Shown here piece by piece: positions 41,419 to 51,100 of a DNA stretch of 64,000 nt (position 1 is its first letter; each line of letters begins with the position of its first letter). Source of the DNA: Loxodes magnus (taxonomy: Eukaryota; Ciliophora; Karyorelictea; Loxodida; Loxodidae). The translations under genes were made by a program, and so were the position numbers. The stretch is from contig CAMPDV010001188.1 in assembly GCA_946699065.1 (NCBI GenBank), forward strand, positions 62,001 to 126,000, read 5' to 3'. The notes under the pieces were generated by a model that worked only from the letters and a program-made list of their open reading frames with translations, searched no databases and was not told the DNA's origin.

Positions 41419-43008
41419 TCAACTTCCCGATATGATGAACTCTGAATCACTGGATATAGCCACAGATGATACATAACTAGTGTGACCACTCATGGTCTTA
41501 CAGGTACCTGTCTTGACGTTCCATAGTCTCACCGTCTCATCTCGACTTCCCGATACGATGAACTCTGAATCACTGGATATAGCCACAGATCTTACAGAAC
41601 TAGTGTGACCACTCATGGTCTTACAGGTACCTGTCTTGACGTTCCATAGTCTCACCGTCTCATCTCGACTTCCCGATACGATGAACTCTGAATCACTGGA
41701 TATAGCCACAGCATAAACATAATGTGTGTGACCACTCATGGTCTTACAGGTACCTGTCTTGACGTCCCATAGTCTCAACGTTTTATCATAACATCCCGAT
41801 ACGATGAACTCTGAATCACTGGATATAGCCACAGATAATACATAATGTGTGTGACCACTCATGGTCTTACAGGTACCTGTCTTGACGTTCCATAGTCTCA
41901 CCGTCTCATCAGTACTTCCCGATACGATGAACTCTGAATCACTGGATATAGCCACAGATAATACATAATGTGTGTGACCACTCATGGTCTTACAGGTACC
42001 TGTCTTGACGTTCCATAGTCTCACCGTCTCATCTCGACTTCCCGATACGATGAACTCTGAATCACTGGATATAGCCAAAGATCTTACAGAACTAGTGTGA
42101 CCACTCATGGTCTTACAGGTACCCGTCTTGACGTTCCATAGTCTCACCGAATAATCATAACTTCCCGATACGATGAATTCTGAATCACTGGATATAGCCA
42201 CAGATAATACATAATCAGTGTGACCACTCATGGTCTTACAGGTACCTGTCTTGACGTCCCATAGTCTGACCGTCTTATCTCGACTTCCCGATACGATGAA
42301 CTCTGAATCACTGGATATAGCCACAGATAATAAATAATGTGTGTGACCACTCATGGTCTTACAGGTACCTGTCTTGACGTTCCATAGTCTCACCGTCTCA
42401 TCAGTACTTCCCGATACGATGAACTCTGAATCACTGGATATAGCCACAGATCTTACAGAACTAGTGTGACCACTCATGGTCTTACAGGTACCCGTCTTGA
42501 CGTTCCATAGTCTCACCGAATAATCATAACTTCCCGATACGATGAACTCTGAATCACTGGATATAGCCACAGATAATACATAATGTGTGTGACCACTCAT
42601 GGTCTTACAGGTACCTGTCTTGACGTTCCATAGTCTCACCGTCTCATCTCGACTTCCCGATACGATGAACTCTGAATCACTGGATATAGCCACAGATCTT
42701 ACAGAACTAGTGTGACCACTCATGGTCTTACAGGTACCTGTCTTGACGTTCCATAGTCTCACCGTCTCATCTCGACTTCCCGATACGATGAACTCTGAAT
42801 CACTGGATATAGCCACAGATAATACATAATGTGTGTGACCACTCATGGTCTTACAGGTACCTGTCTTGACGTCCCATAGTCTCACCGTTTTATCATAACA
42901 TCGCGATACGAGGAACTCTGAATCACTGGATATAGCCACAGATAATACATAATGTGTGTGACCACTCATGGTCTTACAGGTACCTGTCTTGACGTTCCAT
43001 AGTCTCAC
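41419..43008 (-). CDS. WD40 array open segment, 13 blades (529 aa)
   Basis: Blades: HYVLS/YDK(D, SRC instead of SGS), HYVLS/RDE, SSVRS/RDE, HYVLS/YDYS, SSVRS/TDE, HYLLS/RDK(D), DYVLS/YDYS, SSVRS/RDE (SLA), HYVLS/TDE, HYVLS/YDK (SGC, T-L-R-L-W), HYVYA/RDE, SSVRS/RDE, SYVSS. Its first eight blades match those of 38297-40144 almost exactly, offset about 2825 bp. It ends at TGA with the I-I-S-G-S variant (Val to Ile, cgatatgatg). Confidence 0.6.
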   Translation of the reverse strand: MRLWNVKTGTCKTMSGHTHYVLSVAISSDSEFLVSRCYDKTVRLWDVKTGTCKTMSGHTHYVLSVAISSDSEFIVSGSRDETVRLWNVKTGTCKTMSGHTSSVRSVAISSDSEFIVSGSRDETVRLWNVKTGTCKTMSGHTHYVLSVAISSDSEFIVSGSYDYSVRLWNVKTGTCKTMSGHTSSVRSVAISSDSEFIVSGSTDETVRLWNVKTGTCKTMSGHTHYLLSVAISSDSEFIVSGSRDKTVRLWDVKTGTCKTMSGHTDYVLSVAISSDSEFIVSGSYDYSVRLWNVKTGTCKTMSGHTSSVRSLAISSDSEFIVSGSRDETVRLWNVKTGTCKTMSGHTHYVLSVAISSDSEFIVSGSTDETVRLWNVKTGTCKTMSGHTHYVLSVAISSDSEFIVSGCYDKTLRLWDVKTGTCKTMSGHTHYVYAVAISSDSEFIVSGSRDETVRLWNVKTGTCKTMSGHTSSVRSVAISSDSEFIVSGSRDETVRLWNVKTGTCKTMSGHTSYVSSVAISSDSEFIISGS

Positions 43009-43627
43009 CGTCTAATCAGTACTTCCCGATACGATGAACTCTGAATCACTGGATATAGCCACAGATGATACATAACTAGTGTGACCACTCATGGTCTTAC
43101 AGGTACCTGTCTTGTGTTCCATAGTCTCACCGTCTTATCATAACTTCCCGATACGATGAACTCTGAATCACTGGATATAGCCACAGATAATACATAATGT
43201 GTGTGACCACTCATGGTCTTACAGGTACCTGTCTTGACGTTCCATAGTCTCACCGTATTATCTCAACTTCCCGATACGATGAACTCTGAATCACTGGATA
43301 TAGCCACAGATAATACATAATGTGTGTGACCACTCATGGTCTTACAGGTACTTTCTTGTGTTCCATAGTCTCACCGTTTTATCTCGACTTCCCGATACGA
43401 TGAACTCTGAATCACTGGATATAGCCACAGATAATACATAATGTGTGTGACCACTCATGGTCTTACAGGTACTTTCTTGTGTTCCATAGTCTCACCGTAT
43501 TATCTCAACTTCCCGATACGATGAACTCTGAATCACTGGATATAGCCACAGATAATACATAATGTGTGTGACCACTCATGGTCTTACAGGTACCTGTCTT
43601 GACGTTCCATAGTCTCACCGTATTATC
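43009..43627 (-). pseudogene. Broken WD40 units, upper limit at a TAG codon
   Basis: 121-bp junctions are near 43350 and 43472. At about 43105 one unit has the hybrid junction tacctgtcttgtgttcc, which joins the left half of the normal 123-bp form to the right half of the 121-bp form. Arg-to-TGA units lie near 43265, 43505 and 43625. Confidence 0.5.
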
Positions 43628-44233
43628 TCAACTTCCCGATACGATGAACTCTGAATCACTGGATATAGCCACAGATAATACATAATGTGTGTGACCACTC
43701 ATGGTCTTACAGGTACCTGTCTTGACGTTCCATAGTCTCACCGTTTTATCATAACTTCCCGATACGATGAACTCTGAATCACTGGATATAGCCACAGATA
43801 ATACATAATGTGTGTGACCACTCATGGTCTTACAGGTACCTGTCTTGACGTTCCATAGTCTCACCGTCTCATCTCGACTTCCCGATACGATGAACTCTGA
43901 ATCACTGGATATAGCCACAGATAATACATAATGTGTGTGACCACTCATGGTCTTACAGGTACCTGTCTTGACGTTCCATAGTCTCACCGTCTCATCAGTA
44001 CTTCCCGATACGATGAACTCTGAATCACTGGATATAGCCACAGATCTTACAGAACTAGTGTGACCACTCATGGTCTTACAGGTACCCGTCTTGACGTTCC
44101 ATAGTCTCACCGAATAATCATAACTTCCCGATACGATGAACTCTGAATCACTGGATATAGCCACAGATGATACAGAATATGTGTGACCACTCATGGTCTT
44201 ACAGGTACCTGTCTTGACGTTCCATAGTCTCAC
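43628..44233 (-). CDS. WD40 array open segment, 5 blades (201 aa), duplicate of 47062
   Basis: YSVSS/YDYS, SSVRS/TDE, HYVLS/RDE, HYVLS/YDK, HYVLS then TGA, as in its copy 3434 bp higher. It is in register with 44249-44932, so 43628-44932 would be one 11-blade frame but for a single nonsense codon. Confidence 0.55.
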   Translation of the reverse strand: MRLWNVKTGTCKTMSGHTYSVSSVAISSDSEFIVSGSYDYSVRLWNVKTGTCKTMSGHTSSVRSVAISSDSEFIVSGSTDETVRLWNVKTGTCKTMSGHTHYVLSVAISSDSEFIVSGSRDETVRLWNVKTGTCKTMSGHTHYVLSVAISSDSEFIVSGSYDKTVRLWNVKTGTCKTMSGHTHYVLSVAISSDSEFIVSGS

Positions 44234-44248
44234 CGTCTCATCTCGACT

Positions 44249-44932
44249 TCACGATACGATGAACTCTGAATCACTGGATATAGCCAAAGATCTTACAGAA
44301 CTAGTGTGACCACTCATGGTCTTACAGGTACCCGTCTTGACGTTCCATAGTCTCACCGAATAATCATAACTTCCCGATACGATGAATTCTGAATCACTGG
44401 ATATAGCCACAGATAATACATAATCAGTGTGACCACTCATGGTCTTACAGGTACCTGTCTTGACGTCCCATAGTCTGACCGTCTTATCTCGACTTCCCGA
44501 TACGATGAACTCTGAATCACTGGATATAGCCACAGATAATAAATAATGTGTGTGACCACTCATGGTCTTACAGGTACCTGTCTTGACGTTCCATAGTCTC
44601 ACCGTCTCATCTCGACTTCCCGATACGATGAACTCTGAATCACTGGATATAGCCACAGATAATACATAATGTGTGTGACCACTCATGGTCTTACAGGTAC
44701 CTGTCTTGACGTTCCATAGTCTCACCGAATAATCATAACTTCCCGATACGATGAACTCTGAATCACTGGATATAGCCACAGATAATACATAATCAGTGTG
44801 ACCACTCATGGTCTTACAGGTACCTGTCTTGACGTTCCATAGTCTCACCGTCTCATCAGTACTTCCCGATACGAGGAACTCTGAATCACTGGATATAGCC
44901 ACAGATAATACATAATGTGTGTGACCACTCAT
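44249..44932 (-). CDS. WD40 array open segment, 6 blades (227 aa), duplicate of 47683
   Basis: Same blade order as 47683-48366, including the LVS form, the SLA form of SSVRS and the terminal Gly-to-TGA change. Identity of the translations, and of silent sites as far as I read, indicates a recent block duplication. Confidence 0.55.
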   Translation of the reverse strand: MSGHTHYVLSVAISSDSEFLVSGSTDETVRLWNVKTGTCKTMSGHTDYVLSVAISSDSEFIVSGSYDYSVRLWNVKTGTCKTMSGHTHYVLSVAISSDSEFIVSGSRDETVRLWNVKTGTCKTMSGHTHYLLSVAISSDSEFIVSGSRDKTVRLWDVKTGTCKTMSGHTDYVLSVAISSDSEFIVSGSYDYSVRLWNVKTGTCKTMSGHTSSVRSLAISSDSEFIVS

Positions 44933-45218
44933 GGTCTTACAGGTACTTTCTTGTGTTCCATAGTCTCACCGTATTATCTCGACTTCCCGATACGATGAAC
45001 TCTGAATCACTGGATATAGCCACTGATAATACATAATGTGTGTGACCACTCATGGTCTTACAGGTACTTTCTTGTGTTCCATAGTCTCACCGTTTTATCT
45101 CGACTTCCCGATACGATGAACTCTGAATCACTGGATATAGCCACAGATAATACATTACTAGTGTGTAACCACTCATGGTCTTACAGGTACCTGTCTTGAC
45201 GTCCCATAGTCTCACCGT
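44933..45218 (-). pseudogene. Broken WD40 units with a 2-bp insertion
   Basis: The unit below the TAG at 45219 combines an SNVLS-type loop 1 with the GYT change and two extra bases (at about 45158-45168), so it is 125 bp long and out of frame. Two 121-bp units follow, near 45065 and 44943. This is also the point where the 3434-bp-offset duplication stops matching (45155). Confidence 0.55.
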
Positions 45219-46406
45219 CTAATCAGTACTTCCCGATACGATGAACTCTGAATCACTGGATATAGCCACAGATAATACATAATGTGTGTGACCACTCATG
45301 GTCTTACAGGTACCTGTCTTGACGTTCCATAGTCTCACCGTCTCATGAGTACTTCCCGATACGATGAACTCTGAATCACTGGATATAGCCACAGATAATA
45401 CATAATGTGTGTGACCACTCATGGTCTTACAGGTACCTGTCTTGACGTCCCATAGTCTCACCGTATTATCAGTACTTCCCGATACGATGAACTCTGAATC
45501 ACTGGATATAGCCACAGATAATACATAATGTGTGTGACCACTCATGGTCTTACAGGTACCTGTCTTGACGTTCCATAGTCTCACCGAATAATCATAACTT
45601 CCCGATACGATGAACTCTGAATCACTGGATATAGCCACAGATAATACATAATGTGTGTGACCACTCATGGTCTTACAGGTACCTGTCTTGACGTTCCATA
45701 GTCTCACCGTATTATCAGTACTTCCCGATACGATGAACTCTGAATCACTGGATATAGCCACAGATCTTACAGAACTAGTGTGACCACTCATGGTCTTACA
45801 GGTACCCGTCTTGACGTTCCATAGTCTCACCGAATAATCATAACTTCCCGATACGATGAACTCTGAATCACTGGATATAGCCACAGATAATACATAATGT
45901 GTGTGACCACTCATGGTCTTACAGGTACCTGTCTTGACGTTCCATAGTCTCACCGTCTCATCTCGACTTCCCGATACGATGAACTCTGAATCACTGGATA
46001 TAGCCACAGATCTTACAGAACTAGTGTGACCACTCATGGTCTTACAGGTACCTGTCTTGACGTTCCATAGTCTCACCGTCTCATCTCGACTTCCCGATAC
46101 GATGAACTCTGAATCACTGGATATAGCCACAGCATAAACATAATGTGTGTGACCACTCATGGTCTTACAGGTACCTGTCTTGACGTCCCATAGTCTCAAC
46201 GTTTTATCATAACATCCCGATACGATGAACTCTGAATCACTGGATATAGCCACAGATAATACATAATGTGTGTGACCACTCATGGTCTTACAGGTACCTG
46301 TCTTGACGTCCCATAGTCTCACCGTTTTATCATAACATCCCGATACGAGGAACTCTGAATCACTGGATATAGCCACAGATAATACATAATGTGTGTGACC
46401 ACTCAT
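45219..46406 (-). CDS. WD40 array open segment, 10 blades (395 aa)
   Basis: Blades: HYVLS/YDK(D, SGC), HYVLS/YDK(D, SGC, with T-L-R-L-W), HYVYA/RDE, SSVRS/RDE, HYVLS/YDYS, SSVRS/TDN, HYVLS/YDYS, HYVLS/TDN(D), HYVLS/THE, HYVLS/TD. The THE blade replaces the conserved turn Asp with His. HYVYA (codon change gcataaac) is a hybrid loop shared with 41419-43008, 4421 bp away. It ends at the GAG-to-TAG allele. Confidence 0.55.
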   Translation of the reverse strand: MSGHTHYVLSVAISSDSEFLVSGCYDKTVRLWDVKTGTCKTMSGHTHYVLSVAISSDSEFIVSGCYDKTLRLWDVKTGTCKTMSGHTHYVYAVAISSDSEFIVSGSRDETVRLWNVKTGTCKTMSGHTSSVRSVAISSDSEFIVSGSRDETVRLWNVKTGTCKTMSGHTHYVLSVAISSDSEFIVSGSYDYSVRLWNVKTGTCKTMSGHTSSVRSVAISSDSEFIVSGSTDNTVRLWNVKTGTCKTMSGHTHYVLSVAISSDSEFIVSGSYDYSVRLWNVKTGTCKTMSGHTHYVLSVAISSDSEFIVSGSTDNTVRLWDVKTGTCKTMSGHTHYVLSVAISSDSEFIVSGSTHETVRLWNVKTGTCKTMSGHTHYVLSVAISSDSEFIVSGSTD

Positions 46407-47061
46407 GGTCTTACAGGTACTTTCTTGTGTTCCATAGTCTCACCGTATTATCTCGACTTCCCGATACGATGAACTCTGAATCACTGGATATAGCCACAGA
46501 TAATACATAATGTGTGTGACCACTCATGGTCTTACAGGTACTTTCTTGTGTTCCATAGTCTCACCGTCTTATCATAACTTCCCGATACGATGAACTCTGA
46601 ATCACTGGATATAGCCACAGATAATACATAATGTGTGTGACCACTCATGGTCTTACAGGTACCTGTCTTGACGTTCCATAGTCTCACCGTATTATCTCAA
46701 CTTCCCGATACGATGAACTCTGAATCACTGGATATAGCCACAGATAATACATAATGTGTGTGACCACTCATGGTCTTACAGGTACTTTCTTGTGTTCCAT
46801 AGTCTCACCGTTTTATCTCGACTTCCCGATACGATGAACTCTGAATCACTGGATATAGCCACAGATAATACATAATGTGTGTGACCACTCATGGTCTTAC
46901 AGGTACTTTCTTGTGTTCCATAGTCTCACCGTATTATCTCAACTTCCCGATACGATGAACTCTGAATCACTGGATATAGCCACAGATAATACATAATGTG
47001 TGTGACCACTCATGGTCTTACAGGTACCTGTCTTGACGTTCCATAGTCTCACCGTATTATC
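46407..47061 (-). pseudogene. Broken WD40 units with several 121-bp junctions
   Basis: 121-bp junctions lie near 46900, 46780, 46540 and 46420, with Arg-to-TGA units between them (near 46940 and 46700). Loop 1 is HYVLS in every unit. The upper part (from about 46549) belongs to the 3434-bp-offset duplication. Confidence 0.5.
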
Positions 47062-47667
47062 TCAACTTCCCGATACGATGAACTCTGAATCACTGGATAT
47101 AGCCACAGATAATACATAATGTGTGTGACCACTCATGGTCTTACAGGTACCTGTCTTGACGTTCCATAGTCTCACCGTTTTATCATAACTTCCCGATACG
47201 ATGAACTCTGAATCACTGGATATAGCCACAGATAATACATAATGTGTGTGACCACTCATGGTCTTACAGGTACCTGTCTTGACGTTCCATAGTCTCACCG
47301 TCTCATCTCGACTTCCCGATACGATGAACTCTGAATCACTGGATATAGCCACAGATAATACATAATGTGTGTGACCACTCATGGTCTTACAGGTACCTGT
47401 CTTGACGTTCCATAGTCTCACCGTCTCATCAGTACTTCCCGATACGATGAACTCTGAATCACTGGATATAGCCACAGATCTTACAGAACTAGTGTGACCA
47501 CTCATGGTCTTACAGGTACCCGTCTTGACGTTCCATAGTCTCACCGAATAATCATAACTTCCCGATACGATGAACTCTGAATCACTGGATATAGCCACAG
47601 ATGATACAGAATATGTGTGACCACTCATGGTCTTACAGGTACCTGTCTTGACGTTCCATAGTCTCAC
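47062..47667 (-). CDS. WD40 array open segment, 5 blades (201 aa), duplicated at 43628
   Basis: Blades: YSVSS/YDYS, SSVRS/TDE, HYVLS/RDE, HYVLS/YDK, HYVLS, ending at Arg-to-TGA. YSVSS is a rare loop 1, shared only with 43628-44233 and 25789-26517. It is in the same register as 47683-48366 above; only the Gly-to-TGA codon separates them. Confidence 0.55.
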   Translation of the reverse strand: MRLWNVKTGTCKTMSGHTYSVSSVAISSDSEFIVSGSYDYSVRLWNVKTGTCKTMSGHTSSVRSVAISSDSEFIVSGSTDETVRLWNVKTGTCKTMSGHTHYVLSVAISSDSEFIVSGSRDETVRLWNVKTGTCKTMSGHTHYVLSVAISSDSEFIVSGSYDKTVRLWNVKTGTCKTMSGHTHYVLSVAISSDSEFIVSGS

Positions 47668-47682
47668 CGTCTCATCTCGACT

Positions 47683-48366
47683 TCACGATACGATGAACTC
47701 TGAATCACTGGATATAGCCAAAGATCTTACAGAACTAGTGTGACCACTCATGGTCTTACAGGTACCCGTCTTGACGTTCCATAGTCTCACCGAATAATCA
47801 TAACTTCCCGATACGATGAATTCTGAATCACTGGATATAGCCACAGATAATACATAATCAGTGTGACCACTCATGGTCTTACAGGTACCTGTCTTGACGT
47901 CCCATAGTCTGACCGTCTTATCTCGACTTCCCGATACGATGAACTCTGAATCACTGGATATAGCCACAGATAATAAATAATGTGTGTGACCACTCATGGT
48001 CTTACAGGTACCTGTCTTGACGTTCCATAGTCTCACCGTCTCATCTCGACTTCCCGATACGATGAACTCTGAATCACTGGATATAGCCACAGATAATACA
48101 TAATGTGTGTGACCACTCATGGTCTTACAGGTACCTGTCTTGACGTTCCATAGTCTCACCGAATAATCATAACTTCCCGATACGATGAACTCTGAATCAC
48201 TGGATATAGCCACAGATAATACATAATCAGTGTGACCACTCATGGTCTTACAGGTACCTGTCTTGACGTTCCATAGTCTCACCGTCTCATCAGTACTTCC
48301 CGATACGAGGAACTCTGAATCACTGGATATAGCCACAGATAATACATAATGTGTGTGACCACTCAT
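47683..48366 (-). CDS. WD40 array open segment, 6 blades (227 aa), duplicated at 44249
   Basis: Blades: HYVLS/TDE (LVS form), DYVLS/YDYS, HYVLS/RDE, HYLLS/RDK(D), DYVLS/YDYS, SSVRS (SLA instead of SVA). It ends at a Gly-to-TGA change in I-V-S-G-S, the same nonsense type as at 63268. Its translation is identical to that of 44249-44932. Confidence 0.55.
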   Translation of the reverse strand: MSGHTHYVLSVAISSDSEFLVSGSTDETVRLWNVKTGTCKTMSGHTDYVLSVAISSDSEFIVSGSYDYSVRLWNVKTGTCKTMSGHTHYVLSVAISSDSEFIVSGSRDETVRLWNVKTGTCKTMSGHTHYLLSVAISSDSEFIVSGSRDKTVRLWDVKTGTCKTMSGHTDYVLSVAISSDSEFIVSGSYDYSVRLWNVKTGTCKTMSGHTSSVRSLAISSDSEFIVS

Positions 48367-48896
48367 GGTCTTACAGGTACTTTCTTGTGTTCCATAGTCT
48401 CACCGTATTATCTCGACTTCCCGATACGATGAACTCTGAATCACTGGATATAGCCACTGATAATACATAATGTGTGTGACCACTCATGGTCTTACAGGTA
48501 CTTTCTTGTGTTCCATAGTCTCACCGTTTTATCTCGACTTCCCGATACGATGAACTCTGAATCACTGGATATAGCCACAGATAATACATAATGTGTGTGA
48601 CCACTCATGGTCTTACAGGTACTTTCTTGTGTTCCATAGTCTCACCGTCTCATCTCGACTTCCCGATACGATGAACTCTGAATCACTGGATATAGCCACA
48701 GATAATACATAATGTGTGTGACCACTCATGGTCTTACAGGTACTTTCTTGTGTTCCATAGTCTCACCGTATTATCTCGACTTCCCGATACGATGAACTCT
48801 GAATCACTGGATATAGCCACAGATAATACATAATGTGTGTGACCACTCATGGTCTTACAGGTACTTTCTTGTGTTCCATAGTCTCACCGTATTATC
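48367..48896 (-). pseudogene. Run of four consecutive 121-bp units
   Basis: Units with the L-W-N-T-R-K-Y-L type junction follow each other at about 48860, 48738, 48617 and 48496, plus one at 48375. No piece longer than one blade stays open. One unit carries the change gccactgat, also present in the duplicate near 45020. Confidence 0.55.
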
Positions 48897-49955
48897 TCAA
48901 CTTCCCGATACGATGAACTCTGAATCACTGGATATAGCCACAGATAATACATAATGTGTGTGACCACTCATGGTCTTACAGGTACCTGTCTTGACGTTCC
49001 ATAGTCTCACCGAATAATCATAACTTCCCGATACGATGAACTCTGAATCACTGGATATAGCCACAGATAATAAATAATGTGTGTGACCACTCATGGTCTT
49101 ACAGGTACCTGTCTTGACGTTCCATAGTCTCACCGTCTCATCTCGACTTCCCGATACGATGAACTCTGAATCACTGGATATAGCCACAGATCTTACAGAA
49201 CTAGTGTGACCACTCATGGTCTTACAGGTACCTGTCTTGACGTTCCATAGTCTCACCGAATAATCATAACTTCCCGATACGATGAACTCTGAATCACTGG
49301 ATATAGCCACAGATCTTACAGAACTAGTGTGACCACTCATGGTCTTACAGGTACCCGTCTTGACGTTCCATAGTCTCACCGAATAATCATAACTTCCCGA
49401 TACGATGAACTCTGAATCACTGGATATAGCCACGGCATATACATAACTAGTGTGACCACTCATGGTCTTACAGGTACCTGTCTTGACGTCCCATAGTCTC
49501 ACCGTATTATCTCGACTTCCCGATACGATGAACTCTGAATCACTGGATATAGCCACAGATAATAAATAATGTGTGTGACCACTCATGGTCTTACAGGTAC
49601 CTGTCTTGACGTCCCATAGTCTCACCGTCTTATCTCTACTTCCCGATACGATGAACTCTGAATCACTGGATATAGCCACAGATCTTACAGAATCTGTGTG
49701 ACCACTCATGGTCTTACAGGTACCTGTCTTGACGTCCCATAGTCTCACCGTATAATCTCGACTTCCCGATACGATGAACTCTGAATCACTGGATATAGCC
49801 ACAGATAATACATAATGTGTGTGACCACTCATGGTCTTACAGGTACCTGTCTTGACGTTCCATAGTCTCACCGTATTATCTCGACTTCCCGATACGATGA
49901 ACTCTGAATCACTGGATATAGCCACAGATAATACATAATGTGTGTGACCACTCAT
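48897..49955 (-). CDS. WD40 array open segment, 9 blades (352 aa)
   Basis: Blades: HYVLS/RDN, HYVLS/RDY(D), DSVRS/RDK(D), HYLLS/RDN(D), SYVYA/YDYS, SSVRS/YDYS, SSVRS/RDE, HYLLS/YDYS, HYVLS. It ends at Arg-to-TGA. SYVYA loop 1, otherwise a marker of the low-coordinate end of the window, appears here in an SSVRS-rich setting, with a synonymous change (gccacggcat) found nowhere else I saw. Confidence 0.55.
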   Translation of the reverse strand: MSGHTHYVLSVAISSDSEFIVSGSRDNTVRLWNVKTGTCKTMSGHTHYVLSVAISSDSEFIVSGSRDYTVRLWDVKTGTCKTMSGHTDSVRSVAISSDSEFIVSGSRDKTVRLWDVKTGTCKTMSGHTHYLLSVAISSDSEFIVSGSRDNTVRLWDVKTGTCKTMSGHTSYVYAVAISSDSEFIVSGSYDYSVRLWNVKTGTCKTMSGHTSSVRSVAISSDSEFIVSGSYDYSVRLWNVKTGTCKTMSGHTSSVRSVAISSDSEFIVSGSRDETVRLWNVKTGTCKTMSGHTHYLLSVAISSDSEFIVSGSYDYSVRLWNVKTGTCKTMSGHTHYVLSVAISSDSEFIVSGS

Positions 49956-51100
49956 GGTCTTACAGGTACTTTCTTGTGTTCCATAGTCTCACCGTATTAT
50001 CTCAACTTCCCGATACGATGAACTCTGAATCACTGGATATAGCCACAGATAATACATAATGTGTGTGACCACTCATGGTCTTACAGGTACCTGTCTTGAC
50101 GTTCGATAGTCTCACCGAATAATCATAACTTCCCGATACGAGGAACTCTGAATCACTTGATATAGCCACAGATAATACATAATGTGTGTGACCACTCATG
50201 GTCTTACAGGTACTTTCTTGTGTTCCATAGTCTCACCGTATTATCTCGACTTCCCGATACGATGAACTCTGAATCACTGGATATAGCCACAGATAATACA
50301 TAATGTGTGTGACCACTCATGGTCTTACAGGTACTTTCTTGTGTTCCATAGTCTCACCGTCTTATCATAACTTCCCGATACGATGAACTCTGAATCACTG
50401 GATATAGCCACAGATAATACATAATGTGTGTGACCACTCATGGTCTTACAGGTACCTGTCTTGACGTTCCATAGTCTCACCGTCTCATCTCGACTTCCCG
50501 ATACGATGAACTCTGAATCACTGGATATAGCCACAGATAATACATAATGTGTGTGACCACTCATGGTCTTACAGGTACTTTCTTGTGTTCCATAGTCTCA
50601 CCGTATTATCTCGACTTCCCGATACGATGAACTCTGAATCACTGGATATAGCCACAGATAATACATAATGTGTGTGACCACTCATGGTCTTACAGGTACC
50701 TGTCTTGACGTTCCATAGTCTCACCGTTTTATCTCGACTTCCCGATACGATGAACTCTGAATCACTGGATATAGCCACAGATAATACATAATGTGTGTGA
50801 CCACTCATGGTCTTACAGGTACTTTCTTGTGTTCCATAGTCTCACCGTCTCATCTCGACTTCCCGATACGATGAACTCTGAATCACTGGATATAGCCACA
50901 GATAATACATAATGTGTGTGACCACTCATGGTCTTACAGGTACCTGTCTTGACGTTCCATAGTCTCACCGAATAATCATAACTTCCCGATACGATGAACT
51001 CTGAATCACTGGATATAGCCACAGATCTTACAGAACTAGTGTGACCACTCATGGTCTTACAGGTACCTGTCTTGACGTTCCATAGTCTCACCGTATTATC
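49956..51100 (-). pseudogene. Cluster of short WD40 pieces, copy of 52037-53181
   Basis: Pieces: 50813-51091, 50569-50808, 50325-50564 and 50002-50199 match the pieces 2081 bp higher. One unit differs: at about 50105-50150 it is a YDYS cassette with Ser for Trp at residue 32 (V-R-L-S-N), losing the tetrad Trp, where the other copy has the SGC/YDK cassette. Both share a rare G-to-T change (cacttgatat) in the neighbouring unit, showing common descent. Confidence 0.55.
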
